DNA of 58,400 nt, taken from Gp13-AA77 sp036521995 (lineage in GTDB: Bacteria > Acidobacteriota > Terriglobia > UBA7540). Location: the NCBI GenBank assembly GCA_036521995.1, contig DATDGR010000322.1, forward strand, positions 1 to 58,400. Reading direction: 5' to 3'. The translations under genes were made by a program, and so were the position numbers. This document shows positions 9,458 through 17,907 of the stretch, in pieces; the stretch's first letter is position 1, and each line of letters opens with the position of its first letter. Below the pieces are notes generated by a model, which searched no databases, had not been told where the DNA came from, and saw only the letters and a program-made list of their open reading frames with translations.

Positions 9458-9802
9458 CGATCCTCCCGACACCATATTGTCCGAAACCGAGCCAGGCACC
9501 TGAAAAGCCTTCTCTCAGAATCCTGCCTGCATGACACGCCGATTAGGCAATCTCACCGGTACCAGGCCTCCCTGATAGTTTTCCGGTTGTGCGGCCCGGC
9601 AGTTCCTTAACCTGATACCCCCCACGACGTGATGCGGAAGGTCGCGCCGCTGTTTTCGAGGGGCGGCGGGGTTTGACCGCGCGAGCGGGGCGTGTCTACA
9701 ATCGACCGATGGCAGAGTTCTGTGGCTAGAAGGACGGCTCTGCGATCGCCCGTCCGGACGTGAAGTCAGCGGTTGCGGGCAGGCGATTCTCGGAGATGTT
9801 CA
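9458..9802. promoter_or_regulatory. Divergent intergenic region
   Basis: About 345 bases lie between the divergent starts of the secreted unknown protein and the choice-of-anchor D protein. Short open frames here have no protein-like features. A weak ribosome-binding site (cggag) precedes the plus-strand start. No specific operator was recognised. Confidence 0.4.
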
Positions 9803-11044
9803 ATGATGGAGGCCAGTGGGAAAGTGCGATTCGTGGCGGTTGCCGTGACGTTACTCGTGCTCGGTTCGTGTCTGCCTGCGACGGGCCAGACGAGCAGCGG
9901 AGCCGTAAGCCTCTCCACCACAAGCCTGGTGTTCACCGGGGTGCCGCTCGGTACTCCGAGCGCTCCCCAGACCATCACGCTCACCAACCCCGGCCCTGGC
10001 GTCTTAAACATCTCGACCATCGCCGTCTCCAATCTTTTTTTCTCCGAGACTAGCACCTGCGGTACCGCCGTGGCGGCGTTTGGCCAGTGCGCCATCAGCG
10101 TCACCTTTGAGCCCGTGGTGGCGAACCAGCAAACCGGAAGCTTGATCCTCACGGACAGCGCTGCTAACAGCCCCCAACTGGTGAGCTTGGCGGGAACGGG
10201 TTCGGGCCCCACCGCCGTGCTTTCGGCCACCGCACTGACCTTCTCCACCCTGATGGTGAGCGCCATCAGCCCGCCCCAGGTGGTGTCTTTGACAAACACG
10301 GGCAGCCAGCCACTCACCATCGCGAGTTTTGCAGTGTCCGGTCCGTTTGAACAGAGCAATACCTGCACTACTTTCGAAGTGGCACCCGGCGCCTTCTGTA
10401 CCCTCAGTGTCACCTTCAGCCCGACCTTGCCGGGCCTGTCCACCGGCCAAATCGAGATCACGGACAACGCTTCCCCCTTTCCGCAGGTGATCGCGCTCTC
10501 CGGGGTGGGCTCGAGCTTTTCCTTGTCCGTCCTCCCGGGCTCGAATTCGGTCAGCGCCGGCCAAAGCGCTACCTACGGCGTCACGGTGAGTGGAGTGTAC
10601 GGGTTCAGCCAGGTGGTATCCCTCGGCTGTAGCCTGCTTCCGCTCGGAGCAAGCTGCAGCTTTTCTCCGGCTACTGTAACCCCGGGCGCGACCACCCCGG
10701 CAACCAGCACTCTGACGGTGACCACCACGGGCGCGTCCGCCGCGCCTTCCGGACGGGCGCCGGCTCCGCCCGGACCTGGAACGCAGCGTCTCTTTTGGCT
10801 GCTGCTCGGAGGCTTGCCCAGCCTGCTGCCGTTCCGGCGCCGCGGCCGCGGGCCGATCAGGGCCGGCATCCTCGTGGCAGGACTCCTGATGGCAGGGCTC
10901 GTGATGCCCGGCTGTGGTGGGACGAAGACTCAGCCCAGTTTGCTTACGGCGGCCGGTACGTACACGGTGCAGATCGACGGGACAGCTAGGGTAGGGTCCG
11001 TCAGCCTGCACAACCAAGCCCCATTCACGCTGGTGGTGCAGTAG
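9803..11044 (+). CDS. Choice-of-anchor D / Ig-like surface protein with C-terminal two-helix tail
   Basis: The 413-residue protein (start MMEASGK, with GGAG upstream) has a signal peptide ending near LPATGQ. Two ASPM/SPD2/HYDIN-type choice-of-anchor D domains follow (about residues 35-130 and 132-235, each with the TLTNPG/SLTNTG strand, a STC/NTC cysteine and a LAGTG/LSGVG end), then one Ig-like domain (VLPGSNSVSAGQSATY). A Pro/Ala-rich linker leads to a hydrophobic helix (LFWLLLGGLPSLLPF), a basic loop (RRRGRGPIR), a second helix (AGILVAGLLMAGLVMPGC) and a short beta tail (GTYTVQIDG). The Cys after the second helix sits like a lipoprotein Cys. The same tail ends the two giant proteins at 28-36 kb. 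Function is unknown; a cell-surface scaffold or adhesin is the natural inference. Confidence 0.85.
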   Translation: MMEASGKVRFVAVAVTLLVLGSCLPATGQTSSGAVSLSTTSLVFTGVPLGTPSAPQTITLTNPGPGVLNISTIAVSNLFFSETSTCGTAVAAFGQCAISVTFEPVVANQQTGSLILTDSAANSPQLVSLAGTGSGPTAVLSATALTFSTLMVSAISPPQVVSLTNTGSQPLTIASFAVSGPFEQSNTCTTFEVAPGAFCTLSVTFSPTLPGLSTGQIEITDNASPFPQVIALSGVGSSFSLSVLPGSNSVSAGQSATYGVTVSGVYGFSQVVSLGCSLLPLGASCSFSPATVTPGATTPATSTLTVTTTGASAAPSGRAPAPPGPGTQRLFWLLLGGLPSLLPFRRRGRGPIRAGILVAGLLMAGLVMPGCGGTKTQPSLLTAAGTYTVQIDGTARVGSVSLHNQAPFTLVVQ

Positions 11045-11235
11045 GAGGCCTGACCAAAATCCTGGCCTTCTCAACGGCGGGCAAACGCACGCGATCAACG
11101 GTCAGCCCACACGGCTTCTCCTCCGGACCCACCGTCATTCCGACGCGAGCCAGGCGGAGGAATCTCGCTCTGCCTTTTGGCCGCGCTACGCTTGCTGGTG
11201 GTGATAAACAGTTGGCCGGGGCGGTGGTGGCGGCC

Positions 11236-11406
11236 GGCATCGGCCCAATCGGGACGCTTTGGATGGCGTATCAGGCCCTTCGATATGAAAGACGACCGTG
11301 GCTCTACGTTCTTTGCTCGTTCGTTCCCTAAGTCTTGCTTTGGTACTACTTTGATCGGGTTCCAGGACGAGCCACCTCCGAGCGACGAAGGGAGGTGCTC
11401 CGTTGA
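11236..11406 (+). pseudogene. Decayed small membrane protein, copy 1 (in-frame stop)
   Basis: The frame GIGPIGTLWMAYQALRYERR continues through PWLYVLCSFVP, then meets TAA at 11329-11331, and resumes as VLLWYYFDRVPGRATSE before a TGA at 11404. The next 400 bases hold a second copy with the same FVPY..LWYYF.RV core, in which the stop position is Tyr (TAC). A single base change from a Tyr codon would explain the TAA. The 5' end is not clear: the frame stays open upstream into a low-complexity stretch. The protein would be a small integral membrane protein of unknown function. The call rests on comparison of the two copies. Confidence 0.55.
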
Positions 11407-11408
11407 CG

Positions 11409-11791
11409 ATGGGTCAAGCGCGACCGGTACTTTGGGCTTGTATTTCGGTAGGAGCGACCGTATTCACCGTATGGGCGGTCGTTGGACCGTGGCGACCATC
11501 AGGCAGCCTAGAGCTTGGCTTCACGACGTTGGTTTTCGCATTGCACCCGCTCGGTGCGCTGTGGATGCTTATGATTGTACAAGGTGCGAGGGTCACCCTC
11601 TACCGTTCATTTTTCTCGCCTTCGTGCCGTACGCGTTCCTCTGGTATTACTTCGAACGAGTGAAGGGTGCGTCCCGCCCGCCAGCCAGGCCGCTCCGGGT
11701 AATGAAGGGGGATCGGCCTTTCGGGGCTCGGAGTGTCCCAAAAGTCCGCTTGACTCAAGGAAGGAACTGGTGTATACTGGTTGTTTATTAA
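11409..11791 (+). pseudogene. Decayed small membrane protein, copy 2 (frameshift)
   Basis: This copy starts MGQARPVLWACISVGATVF with GGGAGG 11-12 bases upstream. It encodes two hydrophobic segments up to GALWMLMIVQGAR, then loses frame near 11585-11595. The continuation is clear in another frame: HPLPFIFLAFVPYAFLWYYF, then ERVKGASR. Joined, they give a roughly 100-residue membrane protein with three or four helices, parallel to the decayed copy just upstream (LWM.YQ.LRYER, then FVPY..LWYYF.RV.G). The open frame runs to 11791, but the tail after about 11720 does not look like protein. Both tandem copies being broken suggests relaxed selection, or an assembly error in one of them. Confidence 0.55.
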
Positions 11792-11905
11792 GTCATCTTC
11801 TCGAATGGCTATGATCTGCATGTCAAGAACGTCGATGCGGCTTCGTTGGGCCGAGGGCGCCGGGCCATTAGATCAGGATGGCGCCGAACGAAAAAAAGAT
11901 TCCTT

Positions 11906-12190
11906 ATGCCAAAGCCAAGAGGTCATTTAGAATGAGGGAGATAGTGAAAAGATGGGGGGCTAGACCAAAGCCAAGAAGTTCTTTATAATCAACAGAACAG
12001 GGGCTACATCCAAAGCCACCGCCCAAGCAGGATGTTCTTTAGAATCAGCAGAGGCATTACGCCCAAAGCCAAACCGGGTTGGCTCCAATTTCTGAACGAA
12101 ACTCGAACTAATTTCTTAAGAATCAGCATGATACGTGGAACTTGCTCAATAACAGCGCACAAGCTCCCAAAGCCAAAACATTGCCGTTGG
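11906..12190. repeat. Degenerate tandem/dispersed repeat cluster (CCAAAGCCAAGAAG... type)
   Basis: The phrase ccaaagcca returns five times at about 11909, 11965, 12010, 12063 and 12168. In the first three copies it is followed after a few bases by a version of gaagttctttagaatcagca; the fourth has the attcttaagaatcagca part further on, and the last has only the head. The unit is roughly 45-60 bases long. The core, read on the other strand as ttgattctaaa.aacttct, is also present in the repeat near 18.2 kb. The region is not coding and lies between a decayed gene pair and the MetE-like gene. Its function is unknown. Confidence 0.6.
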
Positions 12191-12203
12191 TGAGCAGGTG
12201 AAT

Positions 12204-13268
12204 TCAGACGTCCAACTGATGGGAGGCCATCTCGCTTCCGAGGACGCGATGGCGAATCTTGGCAAAGGCTGTGTTGCGCGCGGTTGAGGTATCGTCACTG
12301 AAGGGAGCGAAGCCGCAATCATCCGTGGTCCCGAGCCGGTCCGGCGCGATGAACCGGGCTGCTTCCAGCACGCGCTCACACACTTCTTCCGGAGTCTCGA
12401 CGCGGGGACTGATGGGATCGGTGACGCCCACAAAGATCATCTGGTCAGGGCGCGAGTGCTGCTTGATCAGCCCCAGAACGCGAGGACGATCCTTCTCACT
12501 CGCCAACTGGATGTAGAAGTTCCCCGCCTGAAGCTCAAACAGGCGGGGCAACAAGCCGGCGTAATCGACGTCAGCGCTGTGGGTGGAGTCCTGGTCTCCG
12601 CCGGGACAGGTGTGGACTCCGATGCGTTGCCGCTCCTGGGCGCTGAAGCGGCTGAGCACCTGGTTGTTGAGGTTGATGAATTGCTGCAGAAGTCCGGCGG
12701 AAGGATCAAGCTTCAAGGCCAGGCGCCCTTCAGTGAAGTCGATCTGGACTTTGTAGGCGCCCGAATCCAGGCACTCGCGGATGTCGGCCACGGCCTCGCG
12801 CAGCAGGTCGGCCACAAACTGCTCCCGAGAGTATCCGCGAAGTCCGCTGGCCGGGTAGATCAGGCTCAAGGCAGAAGCGGAAATGACGGCCTGCTTCAAA
12901 GGCGCCCGGGTGTGCTGCCGGGCGGCTTTCAGGTAAGAGGCCGCATGAGTCTGGTAGTAGAAAGGCCCCGCGGAGAGGCACGGCAGTTGACGGGTGTGGC
13001 CGTCGGCGAAGGGAATGGTAACGCCGTCCGGCGCAAGCTTCGTGAGGCCGTGAATGGGATAGGTGGCAAAACTCGGCTTGGTCTGCTCGCCGTCGGTGAT
13101 CACGGGCGACCCTGTGGCCTCAAAGAGCCGGATCGTATCGCGCAGTGCCTCCGCATAGAGAGCATCGAGCGTTTCGCGCGAGAGCCGGCCGGCCTGGAAG
13201 GATCGGACCGCCTCAATCAGCTCGGGCGGGCGCGGAATGCTTCCGATAGGTTCAGTGGGAATGGGCAT
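12204..13268 (-). CDS. Cobalamin-independent methionine synthase-like protein (MetE C-terminal domain type)
   Basis: A 354-residue protein that matches only the catalytic (C-terminal) half of MetE, as in archaeal/bacterial 'methionine synthase II' proteins. Recognisable parts are the opening PTEPIGSIPRPPEL, QIDFTEGRLALKLDP, the zinc-ligand segment IGVHTCPGGD (His and Cys), and the second Cys in GTTDDCGFAPF near the C-terminus. These zinc residues activate a thiol such as homocysteine. Without the N-terminal half, such proteins often use a methyl donor other than methyltetrahydrofolate-polyglutamate, so it may not be a true methionine synthase. No strong ribosome-binding site precedes the ATG at 13268. 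It is a single gene with the repeat cluster downstream. Confidence 0.88.
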   Translation of the reverse strand: MPIPTEPIGSIPRPPELIEAVRSFQAGRLSRETLDALYAEALRDTIRLFEATGSPVITDGEQTKPSFATYPIHGLTKLAPDGVTIPFADGHTRQLPCLSAGPFYYQTHAASYLKAARQHTRAPLKQAVISASALSLIYPASGLRGYSREQFVADLLREAVADIRECLDSGAYKVQIDFTEGRLALKLDPSAGLLQQFINLNNQVLSRFSAQERQRIGVHTCPGGDQDSTHSADVDYAGLLPRLFELQAGNFYIQLASEKDRPRVLGLIKQHSRPDQMIFVGVTDPISPRVETPEEVCERVLEAARFIAPDRLGTTDDCGFAPFSDDTSTARNTAFAKIRHRVLGSEMASHQLDV

Positions 13269-13375
13269 GGGGTGAGTTTAGAGATGGAGTATGCGGCACG
13301 TCAAGGTGCGAATCAATTAGGAGCGCTCTATTTTGGCATTAGAGAATCGCGCCCGGCACGCTTCCTCTTACTTGC

Positions 13376-13864
13376 CTAATGCCTGCTGCCGACGGCCTTA
13401 TGTTTGTCCGCCGTTGGGTCAACCTTGCGGAGCATCCACAACAGAACGCAGCCCATCGCCGCACCGAACAGCGCTCCGGATCCGAGGCCGATGGTCAGGT
13501 GGCCCGCGACGTTGACCCAGGGAGATTGGCCACCGGAGAATTGGGGCGCGCCGTAGACATTATTGATGCCCGTCAGGATCGAAAAGATGATGGCGGCGAT
13601 AATCAAGAACTCCTCCCAGCAAATCAGCAGAAATACTGCTGCCACCACGTTGGTGTAGCCGCCGAACCGGCGGCGATGAATCATAACCACCGCCAGCAGG
13701 ATGGAAATCCTGCCGGCCACCGTGACGCTAACGATGTGCAGCATCATCGGGGACGCGCCGAGCGCGTAGACCACCATGCGAAGGACCCACACCGCCGCGA
13801 TAAAGCCGAACAACGGCGCCAGCAACTGCAGGTGCTCGCGCAACCCGCGACCTCCGATCTTCAT
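13376..13864 (-). CDS. Four-helix membrane protein, coupled to the SpoIIE-type phosphatase gene
   Basis: This 162-residue protein is not recognised. It has about four transmembrane helices (LLAPLFGFIAAVWVLRMVVY, ISILLAVVMI, AAVFLLICWEEFLIIAAIIF, and GSGALFGAAMGCVLLWML) joined by short loops, with a basic RRRFGG loop after helix two and a Lys/His-rich cytoplasmic end. Its ATG overlaps the stop of the upstream phosphatase gene by four bases (ATGA), so the two are almost certainly translationally coupled and may work as one membrane complex. It could be a sensor or regulator for the phosphatase; that is inference from coupling only. Confidence 0.8.
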   Translation of the reverse strand: MKIGGRGLREHLQLLAPLFGFIAAVWVLRMVVYALGASPMMLHIVSVTVAGRISILLAVVMIHRRRFGGYTNVVAAVFLLICWEEFLIIAAIIFSILTGINNVYGAPQFSGGQSPWVNVAGHLTIGLGSGALFGAAMGCVLLWMLRKVDPTADKHKAVGSRH

Positions 13865-14796
13865 AGCTCCCCCTTGGGCGCTCCGGTGGCCCTGACGAGC
13901 AGAAGCGTCATATCATCTTCAGGTTCGGTGCCCGACCAATCTCGCACGGCGGTCAGGATGTGGCTCTGAATATCAGCCAGAGGTTTGTCGCGGTGCGCCT
14001 GGATCACCGCCTCCAGACGCGACTCCCCGAAGGGCTCGGCTTCAAGCACACCTGCTTCGGTGATGCCGTCGGAGTACAACACAGCCAGGTCGCCGGGCTC
14101 GAGCGTGACGCTGCCGGCGCAGAACTTGGAGTTCGGGAGCAGTCCGATGGGGACGCCACCGCAATCAAGGCGGCGGCAACCCTGCGTGCCGGTCAGGATC
14201 GGTACGGTGTGTCCGGCATTGACGTAGGTCAGCCGGCGCTCGCCGCGGTTCCACTCCGCGTAGAAAAGCGTGGCGAAGCGGTGGGCCTCCGTGAAGCGGC
14301 AGAGGTGGCGATTGAGTTGGGCACAGAGCTCGGCAGGCGAATGACCGGCGTCCGCCAGAATGCGCAAGCCGGCATGCACGTTAGACATCAGGATCGCAGC
14401 CGAGAGCCCTTTACCGCTGACGTCGGCCACGGCAAACACCAGCCGGTCGTCGCTCGACTGCAACACGTCATAGTAATCTCCGCTGATGCCGGCTGCCGGA
14501 ACGCAGATGGCCGAAAACTCGAGACCGGAGTCGACCGGGAAGCGCCGCGGAAAGAGGGCCTGCTGGACCTCGCGGGCGAAGTTGAGCTCCGACTCTTTGA
14601 GCGCGAGCTCGCGCCGGCTGGCCCGGAGCTGAAGCTGCACCTGGAAGAGCGCCATGCCGAGCACCGCCACGGCTGTGGTGCCCGCAAAGGTGAGACCCCA
14701 GGTGGCCAAAGCCGACTTCGCCAGCAGGCCGCGTCCGATGTAGAGCAGGAGACCGGCCATCAGCAGGAAACCCGCAAGGTAGATCTTGTCGCGCAT
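13861..14796 (-). CDS. Membrane-anchored PP2C-type Ser/Thr phosphatase (SpoIIE/RsbU-like)
   Basis: The 311-residue protein begins with two transmembrane helices (YLAGFLLMAGLLLYI and ATWGLTFAGTTAVAVLG), a short helical linker (QLQLRASRRELALKESELN), then a SpoIIE-type PP2C domain (from about residue 75). Metal-binding and catalytic landmarks are GISGDYYDV, FAVADVSGKGLSAAI, LTYVNAGHTVPIL, LAVLYSDGITEA and the final EPEDDMTLLLVR. Such enzymes dephosphorylate anti-sigma-factor antagonists (STAS proteins) in partner-switching pathways. No STAS or RsbW kinase gene is in the window, so the target is unknown. There is no extra sensor domain, so input may come through the membrane part or the coupled four-helix protein. 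Confidence 0.93.
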   Translation of the reverse strand: MRDKIYLAGFLLMAGLLLYIGRGLLAKSALATWGLTFAGTTAVAVLGMALFQVQLQLRASRRELALKESELNFAREVQQALFPRRFPVDSGLEFSAICVPAAGISGDYYDVLQSSDDRLVFAVADVSGKGLSAAILMSNVHAGLRILADAGHSPAELCAQLNRHLCRFTEAHRFATLFYAEWNRGERRLTYVNAGHTVPILTGTQGCRRLDCGGVPIGLLPNSKFCAGSVTLEPGDLAVLYSDGITEAGVLEAEPFGESRLEAVIQAHRDKPLADIQSHILTAVRDWSGTEPEDDMTLLLVRATGAPKGEL

Positions 14797-15048
14797 GGAC
14801 CCAGCCAGTCTGAATCAAGAAAGCTGGCCTGGCAAGCGGCTTGGCCTCGTAAAGCATGTCAAGATGACATTCGCCGGATTGACTTCTTTGATAAGGCCCT
14901 TCCCCTCGGTTCTTTGCGTACTATGAGGCGAGACGTGGGCGAGAGCGATCATGCGGCGGCGCGCTCACCCGGCGGTTTTTGCCGTTCGGCCCGTACTTGC
15001 GACTAATGGCTTGTTAAGAGTGGCCGATAGATTTGGGGGAGAAGTAAG

Positions 15049-15246
15049 ATGGTGGTGGAGATTACTACGATGGAGCGTCCGGTTCAGGATTCCTTGGAGC
15101 GCTTCTGGCGATGGGCCAAGAAGCATCCGTTTGCGGTGACCACGGCCGCCTTTGTGCTGGTGGCTGCGCTGGCGCTCCCGCTTACCCATCACAGCACCAT
15201 TCCGCCTTCCGACGCTGGGCCGGACGAAACGCCGCTTTTCATCTGA
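15049..15246 (+). CDS. Small single-helix membrane protein
   Basis: A 65-residue protein with a soluble N-terminus (MERPVQDSLERFWRW preceded by seven residues), one transmembrane helix (FAVTTAAFVLVAALALPL) and a short acidic end. A purine-rich site (gggggagaag) lies about six bases before the ATG and a likely intrinsic terminator follows, both of which support a real gene. A later ATG (MERPVQ, at 15070) is also possible. No family is recognised. It stands alone between divergent and parallel genes. Confidence 0.5.
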   Translation: MVVEITTMERPVQDSLERFWRWAKKHPFAVTTAAFVLVAALALPLTHHSTIPPSDAGPDETPLFI

Positions 15247-15271
15247 TTCACGGGCCTCGCCCAATGCGCTT

Positions 15272-15297
15272 CGGCTGACGGCGAGCCGTGTTTTTCT
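15272..15297 (+). terminator. Likely intrinsic terminator
   Basis: A five-base stem (cggct...agccg) with loop gacggcg is followed by tgtttttct. It lies 26 bases after the stop of the small membrane protein and before the zinc-ribbon gene, so it would end the upstream transcript. Confidence 0.45.
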
Positions 15298-15413
15298 CGT
15301 CCCCACAATCCCCCTGGTCGGTTACGCCAGCTCCAAGTGTTTGTGCCATACTAGCCCGGCTCACTTACCGCATCGGTGAGCGCTCTTGATTGCGGAAACC
15401 GGAGGGTATCACC

Positions 15414-15866
15414 ATGGCTTTCTGCGCGAAGTGTGGGGCCGAGCTGAACACCGGGTCTGCTTTCTGCCCGTCCTGCGGCGCACCAGCTGGCGGCGCGCCG
15501 GCCGGCGCCGCTCCGTTGACTTCCAACGCCGCCGGGGCACTGGCTTACTTACTTGGCTTCATCACGGGGATCATCTTCCTTGTGATCGAGCCCTATAAGC
15601 GCGATCCGTTCGTCCGCTTCCACGCCTTTCAATCGATCTTTCTGAATGTTGTCGTCTTCGCGGTCTTTGTGCTGTGGGGCGCAGTCTCCGGGACATTGTT
15701 CTTTGTGAGCCTCGGTTTCCTGTGGAGCCTGGTCGCCCTCGTCTGGGTACTGCTTCGCCTGGCGTTCTTCGTGCTCTGGCTCTTCCTGATGTACAAGGCT
15801 TATAACAACGAGCGCTTCATGGTGCCGTTCATCGGGCCCCTGGCCGCCAAGCAAGCTTCGCCGTAA
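15414..15866 (+). CDS. Zinc-ribbon membrane protein (DUF4870-like)
   Basis: The start at 15414 (MAFCAKCGAEL) has GGAGG nine bases upstream; the frame is open eight codons further but without a better site. The first 25 residues form a zinc ribbon with four cysteines (CAKC and CPSC). A Gly/Ala/Pro linker leads to a membrane domain with three hydrophobic helices (ALAYLLGFITGIIFLVIE, then KRDPFVRFHAFQSIFLNVVV, and a long one from LWSLVALVWVLLRL). The motif RDPFVRFHAFQSI is typical of DUF4870/Tic20-like small membrane proteins. The function of this family is not established. It ends ten bases from the convergent PncB-PncA gene. Confidence 0.85.
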   Translation: MAFCAKCGAELNTGSAFCPSCGAPAGGAPAGAAPLTSNAAGALAYLLGFITGIIFLVIEPYKRDPFVRFHAFQSIFLNVVVFAVFVLWGAVSGTLFFVSLGFLWSLVALVWVLLRLAFFVLWLFLMYKAYNNERFMVPFIGPLAAKQASP

Positions 15867-15876
15867 TCCTTACAGC

Positions 15877-17907
15877 CTAACGGATAGCGGTGGCGGCTTG
15901 CGGAGCGGTGAAGCAGATTTCTTCGGTGGTCACCAGCCGGACGCCAGCGGCCAGCATCTCCTCGATGGCGCGGCGACCGCCTTCTTCCGTGATCGCCCGG
16001 ATGGCGTCTACAACCAGGTCGACGGGCACTTGAAGCCGGCGCAGCGCCAGCGCGGATTCCTTGACGCAATAGTCGGTGGCCACGCCAAAGACCACGAAGC
16101 GGCTGGGTCCGAGGGCGGCCAGCACAGCGTCGAAGTTCGGGTTCGCCGCCACGGAATAGTCCTGCTTCTCGATCTCCAGAACAAAATGGTGATCCCAATC
16201 CGCCGGCGGATGGAAGGCGCCGGACCGGTCAGGAACGATCACCGCCGACGGCCAGGCGGTTTCCGAAATCCGGCGCTGCCCGGGCGTGCCCGCTACGCAG
16301 TGGGGCGGCCACCTTGCAAACGAGGGGTCGTCGGGCGGATGAGCATCCGCGGAAGAGATCCAGGGAAGGCGGCGCTCGCGAGCGTAGTCCGCCAGCTTCG
16401 CGAGGTTGGGAACAATCTGCTCGGCGCCCGGAACATAAAGCGCTCCGGTCGGCGCCATGAAATCCACCTGGGTGTCGACGTCGAGAAAAACCACGGCAAG
16501 CTGGGCTTCCGGATCACCAGGAACTCGCGCGGCTTCGAAAGCCTCAGGGGCTGTCACGTACTGCTGGCGAACCTGGTCGAGCAGCCGTCCGAGGGCGGCG
16601 CTGTGTCCCACGGGATAGCGCGGACCGTCGTGCAACGCCTTGTACCGCTGCGGAAGACGCTCCAGACCCGCCAGCGTTCGGGCGCGAGCCTCGGTGATGG
16701 CCGGCGAAGGCTGGAGGCGCTGGCCGTCCTGCATGACCAGCTCAAGCAGCGGTGTTCCCTCGGGATAATCCTCCTGCCAGCGCGTGATCAAGTCATGATG
16801 GAAGCGATCGCGACCATCCGGCTCGCGCCGTGAGAAGCGAAACACCTGCTTCCGGCCCGGCCAGTGAGCCTTCTGCTCGCTGAACTTGGTCTTGTACTCC
16901 ACCTGGCCGCCGCTCTCCACCTCCACCAGCTTGTAGACCACTCCGAGAGAAGGTACGTCGTGAGAAGTGGCCAGGTCGGTGCCGACCCCGAAGGCGTCAA
17001 TCGGAGCCTGCTGGGCGACCAGGTCACGGATCTTGTATTCGTTCAGATCGCCGCTGGCGAAGATCTTGCTTTCCGTGAGGCCGTGGCGATCGAGGATCTC
17101 CCGCACTCGCCGGCTCTTGTCCAGCATGTCTCCGCTGTCGATCCGCACCCCGGCCAGCTTCCGTCCCAAGGTCGCGGCGGTCTCCGCCCCGGCCAAAGTG
17201 TCGTAGGTGTCAATCAGGAGCGTGGAGTCCGGAAAGGTGCGGAGCAGTGCCAGAAAGCTCTCGCGCTCGCTCGGATAAGCCTGGGTAAAGGAGTGGGCTG
17301 CGGTGCCGGCGGTGGGCACGCCATAGAGGTAACCCGCCAGCACGTTGGACGTGCCGGCGCAGCCGCCCACGTAGGCCGCTCGAGCGGCGCGAACGCCGGC
17401 CTGGGGTCCGTGAGCACGGCGGGTCCCGAACTCCCACACCGGCCGGTTCCCGGCCACGGCCGCCACGCGCGCCGCCTTGGACGCGATCAGCGTCTCGAAA
17501 TTGATCACCGAGAGCAGGTAGGTTTCGATGATCTGCGCTTCCAGAATGGGCGCCGTCACCTGCAGGATGGGTTCGCCGCCGAAGATCAGCGTTCCTTCGG
17601 GCACCGCGTGCACGTCGCCGCTGAACTGAAAGCCCCTGAGATAGTGGAAAAACTCATCGGAGACCGCGTTGAACACCGGAAGACCGCGGAGAAAGGTAAG
17701 GTCCTGGTCCGTAAAGCGGAGATTCTCGAGATAGCCGAGCGTCGAGTCAAGGCCCGCAGCCACCAGGTAAGAGCGTTCCGGCGGCAACTGCCGCACGAAG
17801 ATCTCGAAAGTGGCCTTCAGCGGCAAGCGGTCCTCAAAATAAGCCGCCGCCATTGTCAGCTCATAGAGATCAGTGAGCAGCGCCCGGTTGTTGTAGGCCT
17901 CGATCAT
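15877..17907 (-). CDS. Fused nicotinate phosphoribosyltransferase-nicotinamidase (PncB-PncA)
   Basis: One frame of 676 residues covers two successive steps of the Preiss-Handler NAD salvage route. The N-terminal two thirds (about 1-470) is nicotinate phosphoribosyltransferase: LLTDLYELTMAAAYF, VWEFGTRRAHGPQAG, GTAAHSFTQAYPSE, LAGVRIDSGDM and DAFGVGTDLATS are family signatures. The C-terminal part (about 480-676) is an isochorismatase-fold nicotinamidase with the catalytic Asp in FLDVDTQVDFM, Lys in EIEKQDYS and Cys in FGVATDYCVKESAL; metal-binding His is expected in SSADAHPPDDPSFA. The C-terminal domain would turn nicotinamide into nicotinate and the N-terminal domain would turn that into NaMN. 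The start at 17907 (MIEAYNNRALLTDL) has GGAAGAA upstream; the frame extends 18 codons further. No other NAD gene is nearby. Confidence 0.93.
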   Translation of the reverse strand: MIEAYNNRALLTDLYELTMAAAYFEDRLPLKATFEIFVRQLPPERSYLVAAGLDSTLGYLENLRFTDQDLTFLRGLPVFNAVSDEFFHYLRGFQFSGDVHAVPEGTLIFGGEPILQVTAPILEAQIIETYLLSVINFETLIASKAARVAAVAGNRPVWEFGTRRAHGPQAGVRAARAAYVGGCAGTSNVLAGYLYGVPTAGTAAHSFTQAYPSERESFLALLRTFPDSTLLIDTYDTLAGAETAATLGRKLAGVRIDSGDMLDKSRRVREILDRHGLTESKIFASGDLNEYKIRDLVAQQAPIDAFGVGTDLATSHDVPSLGVVYKLVEVESGGQVEYKTKFSEQKAHWPGRKQVFRFSRREPDGRDRFHHDLITRWQEDYPEGTPLLELVMQDGQRLQPSPAITEARARTLAGLERLPQRYKALHDGPRYPVGHSAALGRLLDQVRQQYVTAPEAFEAARVPGDPEAQLAVVFLDVDTQVDFMAPTGALYVPGAEQIVPNLAKLADYARERRLPWISSADAHPPDDPSFARWPPHCVAGTPGQRRISETAWPSAVIVPDRSGAFHPPADWDHHFVLEIEKQDYSVAANPNFDAVLAALGPSRFVVFGVATDYCVKESALALRRLQVPVDLVVDAIRAITEEGGRRAIEEMLAAGVRLVTTEEICFTAPQAATAIR

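Noticed and set aside
11130..11190. Sequence cattccgacgcgagccaggc and onward, resembling a common intergenic repeat in soil bacteria
   Set aside because: Only one copy in the window, so no repeat can be shown from this sequence.
11906..12190. CRISPR array
   Set aside because: The units differ too much and spacing is irregular (about 45-105 bases); no cas gene is present.
12456..13379. 307-codon plus-strand frame opposite the MetE-like gene
   Set aside because: Shadow of a well-supported gene with zinc-ligand motifs on the other strand.
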